A DNA stretch of 64,000 nt from Chryseobacterium daeguense DSM 19388 (GCF_000430825.1 NZ_AUMT01000003.1:62001-126000), one strand, 5' to 3'. Shown: positions 40,861 through 50,128, counted from the stretch's first letter. Made by a program: numbers and translations. Notes: a model not told the origin generated them from the letters alone.

Positions 40861-41499
40861 ATGAATTTAGATTACATCGTAAGAGAACCCGAAAATATTA
40901 CTCCCAACACAACCATCCTCTTTATGCTTCACGGCTATGGAAGCAATGAGCAGGACCTTTTCAGCTTTAGGGAAACCCTGCCCGGCGACTGGATTATCGT
41001 AAGCTTCCGGGCACCGAGAGCCACACAGTTCGAAGGATTTTCATGGTATGATATAGATTTTAATGATCCGGAAAAATTTGTTGATATTCCACAGGCTACA
41101 GAATCATTAAACAGTGTTCTGGAAAGCATCTTAAAAATCGTAAACCACTATGGAATCACCGAAGGCAAAACCAATCTTTGCGGTTTCAGCCAGGGAGGAA
41201 TTCTCTGCTATGCCTTAGCTTTGAAATATCCTGAAATGTTCAGCTCTGTTGCCTGCATGAGCAGTTACCCGGAAGAGAAATTGCTTACTGATATTGTAAA
41301 AGACAAGAAAAAGATTGAAAAATTAAGATTTTTTATTTCTCATGGGACAGACGATGCTGTAATTCCTTTAGAATGGGGAAGAAAAGCGGCGGATCTGCTG
41401 TATGACCTGGGCGGGTATTTTACGTTCAGAGAGTATATGAGCGGCCACGGTGTCAATCAGAAAAACTATATTGATCTCATGGATTTCTTTGCTAAATAA
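40861..41499 (+). CDS. Carboxylesterase/phospholipase family alpha/beta hydrolase
   Basis: A 212-residue cytoplasmic hydrolase of the Abhydrolase_2 (PF02230) family. LFMLHGYGSNEQDLFSF holds the oxyanion HGxG segment, LCGFSQGGILCYAL the nucleophile Ser in GFSQG, ISHGTDDAVIPLEWG the Asp, and MSGHGVNQ the catalytic His. It hydrolyses short acyl or lyso-phospholipid esters in relatives. Length and order are standard. It ends at a terminator at 41546-41571. Confidence 0.87.
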   Translation: MNLDYIVREPENITPNTTILFMLHGYGSNEQDLFSFRETLPGDWIIVSFRAPRATQFEGFSWYDIDFNDPEKFVDIPQATESLNSVLESILKIVNHYGITEGKTNLCGFSQGGILCYALALKYPEMFSSVACMSSYPEEKLLTDIVKDKKKIEKLRFFISHGTDDAVIPLEWGRKAADLLYDLGGYFTFREYMSGHGVNQKNYIDLMDFFAK

Positions 41500-41545
41500 T
41501 TACGGATCATCAATTATTTTAATAATTTATTGCGATATACACAAG

Positions 41546-41571
41546 CATTCTCAATTTTGAGAATGTTTTTT
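41546..41571 (+). terminator. Terminator of the esterase gene
   Basis: CATTCTCAA, TT, TTGAGAATG, then TTTTTT. Confidence 0.8.
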
Positions 41572-41606
41572 ATTTTTGATAAGAATAATTTTACTAAATT
41601 CAGTAA

Positions 41607-42938
41607 ATGAAACTAAAGTTTTTTTTCCTGATTTTTTTCTTAAGTATTCTTGCTGATGCTCAGGAGCAGAATTCATTTGAAATACAAGACGAAAAGAAAA
41701 CGGTAATTCCCTTTAAATCAATCAGTAATTTAATTTTCATCCCGGTTAATATCAATGGAGCTGAACTCACTTTCCTGTTGGATACAGGCGTTGCGGAGAC
41801 TTCTATTTTCAGCCTTGAAAATCAGGAACTGAAATTACAGAATCTTGAAAAGATAAGATTTTCCGGACTTGGAGGAAGCGCAAGCATTGACGGATTTCGG
41901 TCTGATAATAATATCGGGAAAATCGGTAAAAGTTTTATTAATCATAGTTTAACCCTTTTTATTATTGTAAATCAGGAATTTAACATTTCATCTCATGTCG
42001 GAATTCCGGTAAACGGTATCATTGGCTATCATTTTTTTAAAAATCACCCTGTTATAATAGATTATTCTTCTAAAAAAATTACCATCTACAATGATCGTGA
42101 GTTATTTAATAAAAAAATAAAAAAGTTCGAAGAATTCTCCATCAGCATTGAGAAAAACAAGCCCTACCTCTTTGCAGATATAGAAATGACCAATGAAAAG
42201 AAAAGTTCGAAATTATTAATAGATCTGGGCAACAGCGATCCCATCTGGCTTTTCCCTAAACTTATCAAAGACTTTGTGTATAATCGCCCTAATATTGATG
42301 ATTTTCTGGGACGTGGTTTTAATGGGGATATTTATGGCAAGAGAAGCCGGATTCACAATTTTTATCTTGGTACGTTTAAGTTTGAAAAGCCTCTTACCGC
42401 AATGCCGGACGAATATTCCATCCAGCATGTAAATCTTGTGGAAAACAGAAAAGGCTCCGTTGGCGGAGATATTATGAGACGTTTTACCGTAGCTTTTGAT
42501 TATCCCAATCAAAAAATGTATCTGAAAAAAAACAGGAATTTCGACGATCCTTTTCATTTTAATATGAGCGGTCTGGACTTCCGCCAAGACGGTATGGAAT
42601 GGACAAAAGATATGGTAAACCTACCCACAAAGAATAAAGAGACACCTTCCGGGGGCATTGAAATATTAAACAACAGCCTGCAATATAATTTTGTTTTAAA
42701 ACCTATTTTTTCCATTGCAGGAGTCCGGAAGGATTCACCCGCAGCCAAAGCCGGCTTGAAAAAAGATGACAAGCTGATCAGCATCAATGGCAAGAAAACT
42801 GCAGACATGACTATGGAGAAAATTATTGAAATGATGAAATCTGAAGAAGGAAAGACGATCAATATGCTTATCCTGAGAAAAAATCAGGAAATGACATTGA
42901 GTTTTACTTTGGAAGATCCAATACCTTACCAAGATTAA
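41607..42938 (+). CDS. Secreted retropepsin-like aspartyl protease with PDZ domain
   Basis: A 443-residue secreted protein (signal peptide to about 20). The first half has the aspartic protease motif FLLDTGVAETSIFS and a second LLIDLGNSDPIWLFP; GRGFNGDIYGKRS and GGDIMRRFTVAFDYPNQKMYLKKN are the typical clan AA 'aspartyl protease family' context in Bacteroidetes. A C-terminal PDZ domain (about 355-435: SIAGVRKDSPAAKAGLKKDDKLISINGKKT) may guide substrate choice. It is followed 6 nt later by a small membrane protein gene, so the two are probably an operon. Confidence 0.85.
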   Translation: MKLKFFFLIFFLSILADAQEQNSFEIQDEKKTVIPFKSISNLIFIPVNINGAELTFLLDTGVAETSIFSLENQELKLQNLEKIRFSGLGGSASIDGFRSDNNIGKIGKSFINHSLTLFIIVNQEFNISSHVGIPVNGIIGYHFFKNHPVIIDYSSKKITIYNDRELFNKKIKKFEEFSISIEKNKPYLFADIEMTNEKKSSKLLIDLGNSDPIWLFPKLIKDFVYNRPNIDDFLGRGFNGDIYGKRSRIHNFYLGTFKFEKPLTAMPDEYSIQHVNLVENRKGSVGGDIMRRFTVAFDYPNQKMYLKKNRNFDDPFHFNMSGLDFRQDGMEWTKDMVNLPTKNKETPSGGIEILNNSLQYNFVLKPIFSIAGVRKDSPAAKAGLKKDDKLISINGKKTADMTMEKIIEMMKSEEGKTINMLILRKNQEMTLSFTLEDPIPYQD

Positions 42939-42944
42939 AAAGAT

Positions 42945-43469
42945 ATGAATACTGAAGAAATAACCTTAGATAAGATCAGAAGCAGGCCAAGATTTAAAAT
43001 GTTCACCAATCTGACCAAGGAAGAATATGCCGAAAGCCTCCAAAAATATCTTAATGAGCACAAAGATGAATTTTCCGGAAATATCAATAAAGAAGTTGCC
43101 ACCATCTGTGTGGAAACAGAATATGAAAGCTACTGGAAACCCAGATTATCATTAAGAATAGAAATAGAAGATGAGAAAACCGCGATCCGTGGCGTTTTTG
43201 GGCCCAGCTCTGCAGTATGGACATTTTTTATGTTTCTGTATTTTTCTTTTTCTATCTTATGGATGACGTTTTTCTCAATGTACTACGTGGAAAAGCAGAT
43301 CAAAAGCCAGGAATATCCGTGGGCACTAACAGCTTCTTTTATTATGCTATTTTTACTGGCCCTTACTTACGCAGCTGCAAGATTTGGCCAATACAAGGGC
43401 AAAGAAGAAATGAAAAAGCTGAGAAGATTTGCCGAAGAATCTACTTTGCAATTTGAGAAGCAGGATTAA
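42945..43469 (+). CDS. Hypothetical membrane protein, two transmembrane helices
   Basis: A 174-residue protein. Residues 1-80 are soluble and charged (SRPRFKMFTNLTKEEYAESLQKYL); two membrane helices follow (about 86-106 FFMFLYFSFSILWMTFF and about 122-142), then a basic tail (KGKEEMKKLRRFAEES). The family is unknown to me. It is encoded right after the aspartyl protease/PDZ gene and probably co-expressed; it ends directly at the stop of the convergent L,D-transpeptidase gene with no gap. Confidence 0.65.
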   Translation: MNTEEITLDKIRSRPRFKMFTNLTKEEYAESLQKYLNEHKDEFSGNINKEVATICVETEYESYWKPRLSLRIEIEDEKTAIRGVFGPSSAVWTFFMFLYFSFSILWMTFFSMYYVEKQIKSQEYPWALTASFIMLFLLALTYAAARFGQYKGKEEMKKLRRFAEESTLQFEKQD

Positions 43470-44504
43470 TTACGGAGTCTGAGTTTTCGGATTTTCAGGC
43501 ATCTGCTCCAATACAGCCTTCGCCGCTTTAATAGAATCTACTACCTTTTCCCTGTTGTCCTGCTCCATTAATATTTTTTCGATGTTTGGCTCGATCATTT
43601 TGGTCATTTCTTCTACAGAAATATTATTGGAATTAGGATCATCCAGAAGCTTTCTCCAAGGCTTTCTTTTTCCCCAGCCATAATCTCCGAATACCATTAC
43701 GGCAGTTCCTTTTGCTTTTGTAGTGGCTCCACCGGGATTTAAAACCCAAGTATCAGCATAAGAATACAGCCACTGTGCATCTTTCATCAATAATCTTAAG
43801 CATGAGTGCGATGCAGGATAACCCGGAAGGTCATACTGGTGCCACCCGATTCCGTCTGTATTAAATATATTGAAGTTATAAGGCAGCTTCCACTCGCTGC
43901 TTACTGTGGAGATCGCCAGTTTCTTTTTCCAGTTGGCAAAGGTTAATCCGGTTTTTGTTTTTGCTGCCTTTTTACCCATACTTGTAGGGCCCCATTTCAC
44001 AAGGCTTCCGTTTGAATATACTCCATAAGCCTGAATAGGATAAGAAAAAACCACAAATTTTTTGACACCGCTCAGCACATCAAGCTGCATGGGAAATGGA
44101 GAATATTCCATTAAAGTGGTGTCTATTTTTGCAGGAACCACTAAAGTATCAGCGTTCCATTTGTTTTTTGAATCAAGTCTGTTTAAAGCTAATATAGCAT
44201 AACGTTCCTTTTCCGTATATTTTTTATTGAAAACAGAAAACAGAGAATCTTTCATTTTTTTGTCTTTAGGGAAAACAAAAGCATTGTAAAATCCGTCCTC
44301 CTGCATAGCCGGCGGCATAGATTCTTTCTGAACCACAGAATCCTTTTTCAGCGAATCTTTTTCAGCGGCAGGAGTTTCCGTAACAGAGCTGGCAGTATCT
44401 TTTAAAGAATCAGTTATTTTTTCGATATCCTTTTTACAGGAAACAAGCATTAAAACAATGAAAAGTGCGTATAGAAATGATTTTTTCACAAATATGTTTT
44501 TCAT
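43470..44504 (-). CDS. L,D-transpeptidase (YkuD) lipoprotein
   Basis: A 344-residue envelope enzyme with a lipoprotein signal (LYALFIVLMLVSCKK). A serine/lysine-rich linker leads to the YkuD domain (about 145-270): FVVFSYPIQAYGVYSNGSLVKWGPTSMGKKAAKTKTG, then HQYDLPGYPASHSCLRLLMKDAQWLYSY, where SHSCLRL has the catalytic His, Ser and Cys. L,D-transpeptidases make 3-3 cross-links in peptidoglycan or attach lipoproteins. C-terminal helical tail is variable. It is the second L,D-transpeptidase-like gene here, the other being the YkuD_2 protein at 619-1278, and they differ in subfamily. Confidence 0.87.
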   Translation of the reverse strand: MKNIFVKKSFLYALFIVLMLVSCKKDIEKITDSLKDTASSVTETPAAEKDSLKKDSVVQKESMPPAMQEDGFYNAFVFPKDKKMKDSLFSVFNKKYTEKERYAILALNRLDSKNKWNADTLVVPAKIDTTLMEYSPFPMQLDVLSGVKKFVVFSYPIQAYGVYSNGSLVKWGPTSMGKKAAKTKTGLTFANWKKKLAISTVSSEWKLPYNFNIFNTDGIGWHQYDLPGYPASHSCLRLLMKDAQWLYSYADTWVLNPGGATTKAKGTAVMVFGDYGWGKRKPWRKLLDDPNSNNISVEEMTKMIEPNIEKILMEQDNREKVVDSIKAAKAVLEQMPENPKTQTP

Positions 44505-44734
44505 AAATAAAATAAGGGTCAGATTAGTTTTTCTACTCAGTACAAATATCAGACCTAAAAGTGAATAATAAAAATACTTTGTGAAATTACCGTAAAAAAC
44601 CGGATACTTTTATCTAAAAAAGACAACAGGAGTCAAATTTTACATTCACTCGTGCTGCCAAAACACAAACACTAAAATAAGTATGAAATTAACACTTATG
44701 ATTTTTAAATAATATAATTTTTCCTGTTAAGCTT

Positions 44735-45733
44735 TCAGTCAGGATGGTCTTTATATTTTTCAATCAGCTCCAAGGCTTTGGGAAGAAGCGGGATATCCGT
44801 GATACTGTCCGTCTTTTGTCTGCGATTCATAATCCACAGGTTCCCATCAATACCTTCTTTGATGTCGGTTCTTTTCAAGAGGAAAATATCAATATACGCG
44901 AGCCCGGTATAACACTGAAAAATAAAAATATCCCGGATCATAGTCAGCCTGTTTGAAGTAAAAGCTTTTCTTTCTAAAAGCTGCAGCTCTGATTGAGTTA
45001 AAGCTCTTTTTTTACCACGGGTTCTTTTTCCTTTAAACCGTGCAAATGGGTCTGCAGGAATAATTTCTTTGTCAATGGCTTCGTTAACTATTTTTCTGAA
45101 GTTACTGATATATTTCAGAGCCGTATTATTCGCCTGATTCTTTACAGTCTTTAAATAGAATTCGAAGTCTTTAATGAACTCATAATTGAGCTCGCGAAAT
45201 TCCAAATCCTCAACTTTGTATTTATAGAGGATAAAGTTTTGCACATGTCGTCTTGTAATTTCATAACGTTGATAGGTGCCTGGCGCATATTCTATCTCCT
45301 CGTCATCGTGGGTCTCAATTCCTAGTTCCTTCTCTTTCCTTTTCCGCTCATCTTTCTTAACTAAAGCATCAAGCCGTTCATTATGTTTTTGAAATTCCTC
45401 CAAAACTTTAGCTCTGGACTGATGCTCTCCTTTAATAAAATCAACAATACATCTTGCAGTAATACTTTTCCCCTGGTTACGCTGGTCAACCTTAAATTGG
45501 TTAATCGCAGTGACCAGAGAATCCAAAAAGAAATTAAACGACCTCGCATCTTCTTTGGTTCCCGTTGCTCGCTCAGTCTTCTGATCCCAACGGTTGGCAT
45601 CCCATTTTCTCTTCGTAGAAGTTTCCTTGGGAATGCCATCTACAGTTACTCTCACGTGGACATATCTTTGAATGTCCTTTTTGTTTTTGGGGCTTTTTAA
45701 AAAGAATGTAAGCCCATAGCTTTTTTCCAGCAT
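44735..45733 (-). CDS. Tyrosine recombinase/integrase, C-terminally truncated
   Basis: A 332-residue product of the Bacteroidetes integrase family with an N-terminal arm-type domain (GIPKETSTKRKWDANRWDQKTERATG), a phage_int_SAM_5-like core-binding domain (about 155-240) and the start of the catalytic domain (KRALTQSELQLLERKAFTSNRLTMIRDIFIFQCYTGLAYIDIF). The frame then stops after LELIEKYKDHPD. Relatives run about 80 residues further with the HxxR motif and the Tyr nucleophile, so this product should not recombine DNA. It sits 265 bp from a tRNA 3' fragment, which fits the decayed end of an integrated element. Confidence 0.72.
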   Translation of the reverse strand: MLEKSYGLTFFLKSPKNKKDIQRYVHVRVTVDGIPKETSTKRKWDANRWDQKTERATGTKEDARSFNFFLDSLVTAINQFKVDQRNQGKSITARCIVDFIKGEHQSRAKVLEEFQKHNERLDALVKKDERKRKEKELGIETHDDEEIEYAPGTYQRYEITRRHVQNFILYKYKVEDLEFRELNYEFIKDFEFYLKTVKNQANNTALKYISNFRKIVNEAIDKEIIPADPFARFKGKRTRGKKRALTQSELQLLERKAFTSNRLTMIRDIFIFQCYTGLAYIDIFLLKRTDIKEGIDGNLWIMNRRQKTDSITDIPLLPKALELIEKYKDHPD

Positions 45734-45923
45734 AATCTAAAAAATTTAAAGTTATAAATTTGGAAAAAAAGCTCACTTGAATCAAGTCGTTTCCGGCATA
45801 CAATAGGTTGATTATCAGCTACTTACATTGTTTTTGTGGCATTTTTTTTTCGAAAAAAAAGTGCCATGAATGCGCCACAAACTTTTTGATTTTAAATAGA
45901 AATTTTAAAAAATTCCCAAAAAC

Positions 45924-45956
45924 AAAAAAGCCTGCATTTTTTAAAAATGCAGGCTT
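45924..45956 (-). terminator. Terminator downstream of the tRNA fragment
   Basis: AAGCCTGCATTTTT and its reverse complement (45929-45942, 45943-45956), then T-run on the minus strand. It lies 42 nt past the tRNA 3' fragment, where the tRNA transcript would end. Confidence 0.7.
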
Positions 45957-45997
45957 TGTGGGCTTCAAATGCGTTTACAAGATAAATTCTCTTACGC

Positions 45998-46020
45998 TGT
46001 TGCGATCCGGACGGGACTTG
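45998..46020 (-). other. 3' fragment of a tRNA gene (putative attachment-site scar)
   Basis: Minus strand CAAGTCCCGTCCGGATCGCA: TpsiC-loop end (TTCAAGT cut to CAAGT), the 3' T-stem CCCGT, acceptor strand CCGGATC and a G discriminator. It lacks the 5' three-quarters, so it is not a working tRNA gene. The G discriminator and acceptor suggest tRNA-Asp (inference). It is what integration at a tRNA 3' end leaves behind. Confidence 0.65.
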
Positions 46021-46551
46021 TTATTTTTTCAAAAAAGCCCTATCCATAAGCTTTATATTGTTCTCTTGTTTAAGAGGTCACCGAATAGGTCACTTTTTTA
46101 AACAATCAAGAGATCGTCGTTTTTACTGGTGCAAATATAGATCATTTTTAATTATTTCCAAACTAAGAACATCCTTTTTTTCTTCTACAGTATGCAATCA
46201 ACAGATAATCAATTGTTTTATTTATAATACTTCTTTGTTATAGATAAAAAAGAGAGAAATTATTGATTCACTACGGCTCAGTCAACAATTGTATGTCAAT
46301 TTATATGTTTTTGGGATCAAACAATTCTCAGATCTGTCATAATTTTTTAGTTTAAAATCATAAAATCAAATTATTATTTAAAAAAAATTATACTAATTTA
46401 TTTTTTCTCCAAATTTATAAAATCGGAAAAATCCGATTCATCTACTTTAAAATCAGCACTTTTGATAATAGTTTTAACTTGTAAAATAAAATAATTAAAC
46501 TAATCCAGTCACATAAAAATATATAAATCTAAGTACTTACATCAGCCCTAT
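46021..46551. other. 531-bp gene-free stretch right of the tRNA fragment
   Basis: AT-rich. No tRNA, repeat or gene is seen. It lies downstream of the outer-membrane barrel gene, whose stop is at 46552. Confidence 0.45.
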
Positions 46552-48774
46552 TTAATTTCCTTGAGAAGCCGCATTCAAATAATCATCACTGATATCTTTT
46601 TCCTTTTTAAAATCTTTTCCAAACTTATAACTGAAGCTGATCCCGAAAGAACGAAGCGGTAAATAACGTATAGAAGATGAGCTGTAATCACCAGTCTCAA
46701 CAGTTGTCGCCTGTTTGATATACTTGTTGAAAGGATTGGTTGTTGTAATTCCAATACTTGCTTTTTTATTCCAGAACTGTTTTCTCGCTGCTATACTGTA
46801 AGTGATCGACTGTGGATTTTTACCCTGAATATTTTTCGCCGCAGAATTATAATTCCCAAATGCTTCTACGATAAAATCTTTTGGAAATAAGTAATTCAGA
46901 TTTAAATTCAGGCGGTAACGCATTCCCATATCAACGTTCCCAAAATAATTACTGACGATATATCGGTGAAAAACCATCATATTACCACGAAGATTTAATT
47001 TATTATTTAAAAAAGCAACAGAACCTGACAATATTCCACCAGAATTATATTCCTTGCCGATGTTATCTCTTCTGGTTACTGAAACATTTGTATAATTTAT
47101 ACCGCTTACCGTATAAATTGGGTAAAAAGTAGTGATTTGTTTCAGATCCTGACTGTTGATCCTTTCTGTAAGGGTGAATGAAAGATTAGCGCCGTTTTCA
47201 AAATTCTTATTGTAACCTAATTCCATATTATCCCCTAATTCCGGCTTCAATGCAGGATTTCCTGTTGTGATATTATGAGGATCGCTGAAATTTAAGAATG
47301 GGTTTAATTCAGCATATTCCGGTCTTTCAACTCTTCTTGTATAGGCTAATTTTATCGTTTCGCCACTGTCAAATTTATGAGACAAAATGAATGACGGCAC
47401 GAGCAAACTGTATGATGGAATATTGGTATTCTGATAATCTATTTTTACCGTCGTATATTCGTAACGTGCCCCTGCTCTTACATCAAGCCAGTTATTAAAT
47501 AATTTTAATGAAGAGGAAATATATGCGGCATAAACTCCCACATCATATTTCAAATGGTAAGACTGGAAAGGATCAAATTCATATTGTCCTGAAAAAACAT
47601 CTAAAACATTCACATCCGTATTTGTTGTAATGTGCTGGAAAATGGCTTTTGTACCCATTTCCAATGTAATTTGGTCATTGATCGGCTGTACATAATCTAC
47701 CGACAAATTATGACTGGTATCCGTTCCGGGATTGCTTCCAGAAAAGCCATCATATGGAAATACAGCTCCTGTCAGACTCTGAGTTTGCAAATAATTACTT
47801 TTTGGCGAACCGTAACTTACCACATAATCAGCCGTCAATTCCTGTCCTTCTTTTTGGAACGTTTTTCTATAGCTCAAATTTCCATCAATAGAATTTACCG
47901 AAGAACGGTTGTCTGAAGTTCTATAACCAATGATCGACTGTTCGGTTGAATGAGAAAAATCATTAATATATTGTTGCTGGTTGATCAAACCGATGCTTTT
48001 ATTGGCAAAATCATTGTAAGAAATGTAACCTGTTAAGGTGTTTGTTTTGTTGATTGTCCAATCAAAGCCCAATCCCGTACGATAACCGTGTCTCTGAAAA
48101 TCGGTGTAGCCGTCCTGCAATAATCGGGTTTGAGTGGTAGCTGTATGAGAAATCCTATCTTGTGAAAAAGGTGTTCTGGATTTCAGCTGTGCATTTCCGC
48201 TGAAAAAGGTATTTAAGCTGAAATTATTATTTCTGAAATTCAGATTCAAAGATCCTGTTTCAAAACGAGTTCCGGCAGACGCGTTAATCAATCCGTTGAT
48301 TCCTTTTACTTTGTTTTCGTTCAGGACAATATTGATGATCCCGCCCGTTCCTTGCGCATCGTATCTTGCTCCGGGACTAGTAACCGCTTCAATGCTCTTG
48401 ATCTGACTAGCAGGAATAGAAGCCAGCGCATCGGCAAGACTATTCCCAAATATGCTGGAAGGTTTTCCGTTGATCAGGAATCTGACATTCGGATTTCCCT
48501 GTAACTCCACATTTCCGTCTGCATCCACCGTTACCTGTGGAACTTTTCTCAAAACATCTATTGCGGCTCCACTTTGTGAGGTTATGTCATTGGCAACATT
48601 GTAAACAATCTTATCAACTTTATTTTCAACAACCGCTTTTTTGCCGACAATGGTAACTTCCTGAATGGTTTTAACCTGATGGTCTTTTAAAGTGTCAGAT
48701 GCTTTCTTGTCTATAGTTTGAGCACAGACTAAAGTTGTCGATATTAAAGCGAAAAGAATTGATAGTTTTTTCAA
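46552..48774 (-). CDS. Outer-membrane beta-barrel protein, TonB-receptor-like (OMP_b-brl_3)
   Basis: A 740-residue protein: signal peptide (KKLSILFALISTTLVCAQ), plug domain (about 45-150: EVTIVGKKAVVENKVDKIVYNVANDIT, IDVLRKVPQVTVDADGNVELQGN, ASIPASQIKSIEAVTSPGARYDAQGTGGIINIVL) and a beta-barrel of the PF14905 type, ending in FGISFSYKFGKDFKKEKD. Unlike the 50730 protein it has no carboxypeptidase-regulatory-like domain. The start codon is TTG at 48772-48774, as no ATG fits the signal. A degenerate regulator box lies at 48809-48827 and a -7-like CATTTTTG at 48794-48801. Substrate unknown. Confidence 0.85.
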   Translation of the reverse strand: MKKLSILFALISTTLVCAQTIDKKASDTLKDHQVKTIQEVTIVGKKAVVENKVDKIVYNVANDITSQSGAAIDVLRKVPQVTVDADGNVELQGNPNVRFLINGKPSSIFGNSLADALASIPASQIKSIEAVTSPGARYDAQGTGGIINIVLNENKVKGINGLINASAGTRFETGSLNLNFRNNNFSLNTFFSGNAQLKSRTPFSQDRISHTATTQTRLLQDGYTDFQRHGYRTGLGFDWTINKTNTLTGYISYNDFANKSIGLINQQQYINDFSHSTEQSIIGYRTSDNRSSVNSIDGNLSYRKTFQKEGQELTADYVVSYGSPKSNYLQTQSLTGAVFPYDGFSGSNPGTDTSHNLSVDYVQPINDQITLEMGTKAIFQHITTNTDVNVLDVFSGQYEFDPFQSYHLKYDVGVYAAYISSSLKLFNNWLDVRAGARYEYTTVKIDYQNTNIPSYSLLVPSFILSHKFDSGETIKLAYTRRVERPEYAELNPFLNFSDPHNITTGNPALKPELGDNMELGYNKNFENGANLSFTLTERINSQDLKQITTFYPIYTVSGINYTNVSVTRRDNIGKEYNSGGILSGSVAFLNNKLNLRGNMMVFHRYIVSNYFGNVDMGMRYRLNLNLNYLFPKDFIVEAFGNYNSAAKNIQGKNPQSITYSIAARKQFWNKKASIGITTTNPFNKYIKQATTVETGDYSSSSIRYLPLRSFGISFSYKFGKDFKKEKDISDDYLNAASQGN

Positions 48775-48808
48775 AGCGATGTTTATGATGAGGCAAAAAT
48801 GAAAGTCA

Positions 48809-48827
48809 ATTCTGTAAACATTTTGAA
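48809..48827 (-). promoter_or_regulatory. Degenerate copy 5 of the tandem regulator box
   Basis: Minus strand TTCAAAAT (48820-48827), 3 nt, TACAGAAT (48809-48816). First half perfect, second 5 of 8. Seven nt further is CATTTTTG, 5 of 6 to the -7 consensus. Confidence 0.4.
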
Positions 48828-48867
48828 TTCGACTAAAAAGTCAAAATATTTTATGACCGGATCTTTG

Positions 48868-49302
48868 TTATTTAAAGGCAAGTAAAATAGTTCCGCCGAT
48901 AATCAACAAAGCCCCGATCGCAGTTTTCAATGTTAATGTTTCTTTAAAAAACAAGAGTGATAAAATAATAGCAATGGCTACACTTAATTTATCTACCGCC
49001 GTGACCTGCGAAATGTTGCCTATCTGTAAAGCCTTAAAATAAAACAACCAGGATAACCCAGTTGCAACACCGGAAAGGACAAGGAAAATAACATTAAATT
49101 TTGATAATGATCCAATATCTTTAGCTTCACCTCTTATAAAAATAATGCTCCAGACCAATACCAAAATAATTATTGTTCTAATTCCAGTTGCTAAATTAGA
49201 ATTGATATTGTATACTCCCATTTTAGCAAAAATTGCTGTGAATGCAGCAAAAACAGCTGAAAGCAAGGCATAATAGAACCACATATTTTTATTTTTCGAC
49301 AT
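48868..49302 (-). CDS. Half-size EamA/DMT-family membrane transporter
   Basis: About 144 residues with five hydrophobic segments: a single EamA domain (WFYYALLSAVFAAFTAIFAKMGVYNINSNLATGIRTII, then SGVATGLSWLFYFKALQIGNISQVTAVDKLSVAIAIILSLLFFKETLTLKTAIGALLIIGG). Normal EamA carriers have two such domains; half-size ones work as dimers. The frame begins with TTG at 49305 but ATG at 49302 is a better start. It begins 3 nt after the PAP2 stop, so it is the last gene of the TonB-HD-PAP2-EamA operon. Confidence 0.8.
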   Translation of the reverse strand: MSKNKNMWFYYALLSAVFAAFTAIFAKMGVYNINSNLATGIRTIIILVLVWSIIFIRGEAKDIGSLSKFNVIFLVLSGVATGLSWLFYFKALQIGNISQVTAVDKLSVAIAIILSLLFFKETLTLKTAIGALLIIGGTILLAFK

Positions 49303-49305
49303 CAA

Positions 49306-50100
49306 TTAAAAGGTTTTAACCAAACCAATCCCAACACTTTTATTCTGATAAAAAGGCATAACCATAGTAGCCGAATTTTGATTTTTCCCTCCTATCAAAT
49401 GATTGATTTTAGGATATAACCAATAAGCCAGTTCCGTGGAAAGAATACCGAATCCGGCTCCGCCAACGACATCCCCAACCCAATGCTTATCATTCAACAT
49501 TCTATAAACTCCCGTAAAAACCGCGAGTGAATACCCCGAAATTCCGAGCCAGAAATTGGTGTCCTTGTACTCTCGGAACATAAACTGTGCAGACGCAAAT
49601 GCAATCGCCGTATGACCCGAAGGGAAAGAAAGATTATTGGATTGATCCGGTCTTTCTTCTTTTACAATATGTTTCAACGGAATTGTAATTGCTGAGGTAA
49701 TCAATATAGATGTTCCGTAAATGATACTTCTGTCACGGAAATTATGTTTTCCTTCTACCCCAAAAGCATTTAATCCATAGACCAAAGCAGCAGGTGCGAA
49801 TTGGGTGTAATTATCAAGTCTGATGTGATCCGGTTTGTGCTCATTGATCTCATCTCTGGTCGAGAAATTCAGTTGTTTAATCCCTTTTACTGACAAACTT
49901 GCAACGCCGTAGCCTATTAAGGCCGTAGGAACAATCAATCTTTTATAATTAAGATGATTTGTTTCTGTATTCAGTTCAACGATGCTATCTTGCTTTGTTT
50001 CCTGAACCTGAATCGTATCATTATTTTGGGCAGCAACTTTCCCAAATGTTGAAAATAATATGAAAATGCTGAAAACTGTTTTTTGAGTGAATTTTAACAT
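49306..50100 (-). CDS. Secreted PAP2-superfamily phosphatase
   Basis: About 264 residues from the Met at 50100 (MLKFTQKTVFSIFILFSTFGKVAAQ, signal peptide). The PAP2 acid phosphatase signature is complete: KHIVKEERPDQSN (KxxxxxxRP), SFPSGHTAIAFASAQ (PSGH) and YRMLNDKHWVGDVVGG (the late Arg/His/Asp set). Substrates of such periplasmic enzymes include lipid A phosphates, undecaprenyl-PP and phosphatidic acid. The longer frame to 50190 would overlap the HD gene and has no signal at its start. It lies 28 nt after the HD gene and before EamA. Confidence 0.86.
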   Translation of the reverse strand: MLKFTQKTVFSIFILFSTFGKVAAQNNDTIQVQETKQDSIVELNTETNHLNYKRLIVPTALIGYGVASLSVKGIKQLNFSTRDEINEHKPDHIRLDNYTQFAPAALVYGLNAFGVEGKHNFRDRSIIYGTSILITSAITIPLKHIVKEERPDQSNNLSFPSGHTAIAFASAQFMFREYKDTNFWLGISGYSLAVFTGVYRMLNDKHWVGDVVGGAGFGILSTELAYWLYPKINHLIGGKNQNSATMVMPFYQNKSVGIGLVKTF

Positions 50101-50128
50101 CTTATGTTTATTAATTTTGATATAAAAT

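Noticed and set aside
45573..45803. 76-codon and 92-codon frames overlapping the integrase start
   Set aside because: Out-of-frame shadows of the integrase gene.
46001..46020. Intact tRNA gene near 46.0 kb
   Set aside because: Only the 3' quarter (T-arm end, acceptor, discriminator) is present; no D-arm or anticodon stem in the flanking AT-rich DNA.
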